Shown here: positions 62,801 through 64,000 of the stretch, one piece after another
Numbering within the stretch: the stretch's first letter is position 1
Layout of the letters: each line of letters begins with the position of its first letter
NCBI GenBank assembly: GCA_951799445.1
Contig: OX637293.1
Location: 19,406,001-19,470,000 of the forward strand
From: Pseudisothecium myosuroides
Lineage: Eukaryota; Streptophyta; Bryopsida; Hypnales; Lembophyllaceae
DNA length: 64,000 nt
Reading direction: 5' to 3'
The notes under the pieces: model-generated
Databases searched by the model: none
Told to the model about the DNA's origin: nothing
Seen by the model: the letters and a program-made list of their open reading frames with translations, nothing else
Program-made: the position numbers and the translations under genes

Positions 62801-64000
62801 CATCCTCAGAGGCAGAATCATCCCCAGGAATTATCCGACCGATGGTATTCCTCGTACTTCGCTTAACTGACTTGCCGTTCTCTTGCCCTTTTTTAGAACC
62901 CCGTTTAACAACAACTGGTTTAGCCTCCGGGACTTCAACAGGTTCAGCATTGCTCACCTGCATATTCAGGTACAATTAGAAGCATGAAGAAAGGAAAAAC
63001 ATGGGTTCAGCTCCTGTAACCTAATCTAATTCTCATGATTACATTCTCAACTAAAAAATTACAAAAACAACAATCATGAAGACGATGACAACTTGCAGAA
63101 GAAGAAATATGTGGATATAATGATACAGAAGACAGTTCACACACACTGCAGATACATTACATCCCATCAAAATAAATAGCAACGAAATGCACATGTACAA
63201 GCTCAAAATAACAAACTACTTCACGATTTTCGAAGGATGGTAAGTATTGTCAGCTCACCTCTGGGATGGCAATTGAGTTCATGAACGCATCAAGTGGATC
63301 AACCTCTTCTTCCTCCTCCTCCACTTCTTGTTTAACCTTGACAGTATGAATTGGTGCAGAAGCAATCTTCTCGTCGTTCTCTTCTAGCTTCGGGATGATT
63401 CCCTTCGCAACTTTTCCTTCAGAACTCCCGTTTCCATTTCCCCCTACATCGGCCATGACCAAGTCTCCATTCTCGAAGGCTGCTACTCTGGTGCCCTCAG
63501 GTTTTGGCAAAACTGCATCGTCTTCATCATCCGAATCCTCACCTTCCAAGGTCCAAGTTTTTTTCACGTTCTTAGGCGACAATACAATATCCGACTCCTC
63601 CTTCAACACTCCTCTCTTCTGTCGGTCCTCTTCCTCTTTCCGCCGACGAAGCTCTTGCCACTCCTGCACTCTCCGTCGCCTCTTATCCGCCTCGTCATCG
63701 AGCCTCTTCTGTTCCTCCTCAGGGTCTTCATCGTTGTCAGGTTGTTCCCTTTTCACTTTCAAATCCGCCTCCTCGTCCTTCCTTCTCCTCTTTCTCTCGC
63801 GATCCCTTTCCCCTTCTCGATCTCTATCCTTATCTCTCGTTCGTTCTCTATGCTTGTCCCTGCTGCTCTTCTCTTTTTCCCTCTCCCTGTCTCTCGCTTT
63901 CTCTCGCTCTCTTTCTCTCTCCTTCTCAATCTCCCACTCCCGCTCCTTCACCTTCTCCCACTCCCGCTCCTTCAACTTCTCCATCTCGCGCTCCAGCTCC
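59874..64000 (-). CDS. RH42: DEAD-box RNA helicase, Prp5/DDX46 family (RH42), N-terminus beyond window
   Basis: This ATP-dependent helicase remodels U2 snRNP during pre-spliceosome formation in the nucleus. Exons on the - strand: 64000(+)-63259, 62957-62786, 62581-61777 and 61494-59874. Junction phases agree, and the 5' part runs off the window. The first exon encodes an Arg/Glu/Asp-rich, low-complexity region ending with DPLDAFM (63280-63300), the Prp5-family motif. The third exon holds the Q motif, AKTGSGKT (near 62215), PTRELVQQ, TPGR, DEAD (near 61880) and FSAT. The last exon holds SIAARGLD and HRVGRTGR (near 61060), an Ala/Met/Gly-rich stretch with GMP repeats, and the conserved C-terminal DFPQHARWKVTHKDALGQIS domain ending GKYSVL, as in Arabidopsis RH42. 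All catalytic motifs are intact. The intron between the first two exons is bounded by a direct repeat AGGTGAGC. Confidence 0.93.

Noticed and set aside
1..64000. LTR retrotransposons, CRISPR arrays, tRNA or rRNA genes
   Set aside because: I looked for paired direct LTRs, reverse-transcriptase or integrase frames, regular short repeats and cloverleaf-type sequences and saw none I could support.

Overview
This is nuclear DNA from a eukaryote with plant-type genes. It is AT-rich and gene-poor, with kilobase-scale introns packed with small non-autonomous transposons. Three genes can be read with confidence. One is CFAP70, a flagellar (axonemal) protein, on the + strand with 11 exons over about 16.6 kb. 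The second is a SLC35D-type Golgi nucleotide-sugar transporter on the + strand with 6 exons. The third is the C-terminal part of a Prp5/DDX46-type DEAD-box splicing helicase (plant RH42) on the - strand, running off the right edge. RH42-like sequence together with CFAP70 points to a streptophyte that still makes flagellated sperm (bryophyte, lycophyte, fern, cycad/Ginkgo or charophyte alga). The species is not identifiable from the sequence alone.

Layout. 1-29.9 kb is a transposon-rich intergenic stretch with no convincing intact gene. It holds TTAA-flanked elements whose termini begin CCCCTAAAG (piggyBac-like signature) in several subfamilies: a 930-bp family A, a 740-bp foldback family B, a ~0.92-kb family C, a ~0.66-kb family D and a 0.2-kb family E. 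It also holds TA-flanked elements (a classic Stowaway and a family with AGGTAGGAGG ends), one hAT-like MITE with a perfect 8-bp target duplication, an element with long inverted repeats, and minisatellites. 29.9-31.85 kb carries a probable three-exon - strand gene of unknown function. 32.9-49.5 kb is CFAP70. 50.6-52.2 kb holds a decayed Tc1-type transposon. 53.3-57.3 kb is the transporter. 59.9-64 kb is RH42, convergent with the transporter.

The most interesting observation is in CFAP70. Its first intron is almost exactly a hAT-like MITE (33852-34205) that landed in coding sequence. The duplicated 8-bp target, GTGCAGGY, supplies the CAG acceptor on one side and the donor on the other, and the reading frame is kept. 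This is the signature expected for an intron born from a transposon insertion. A later CFAP70 intron contains a near-perfect 1.36-kb palindrome inserted into a family A element. The window also contains an empty-site comparison for the Stowaway element and a nested Tc1 insertion whose transposase was hidden by frameshifts.

Limits. Exon models come from splice motifs, phase agreement and remembered family features, not alignments. Repeat boundaries of degenerate copies are approximate.
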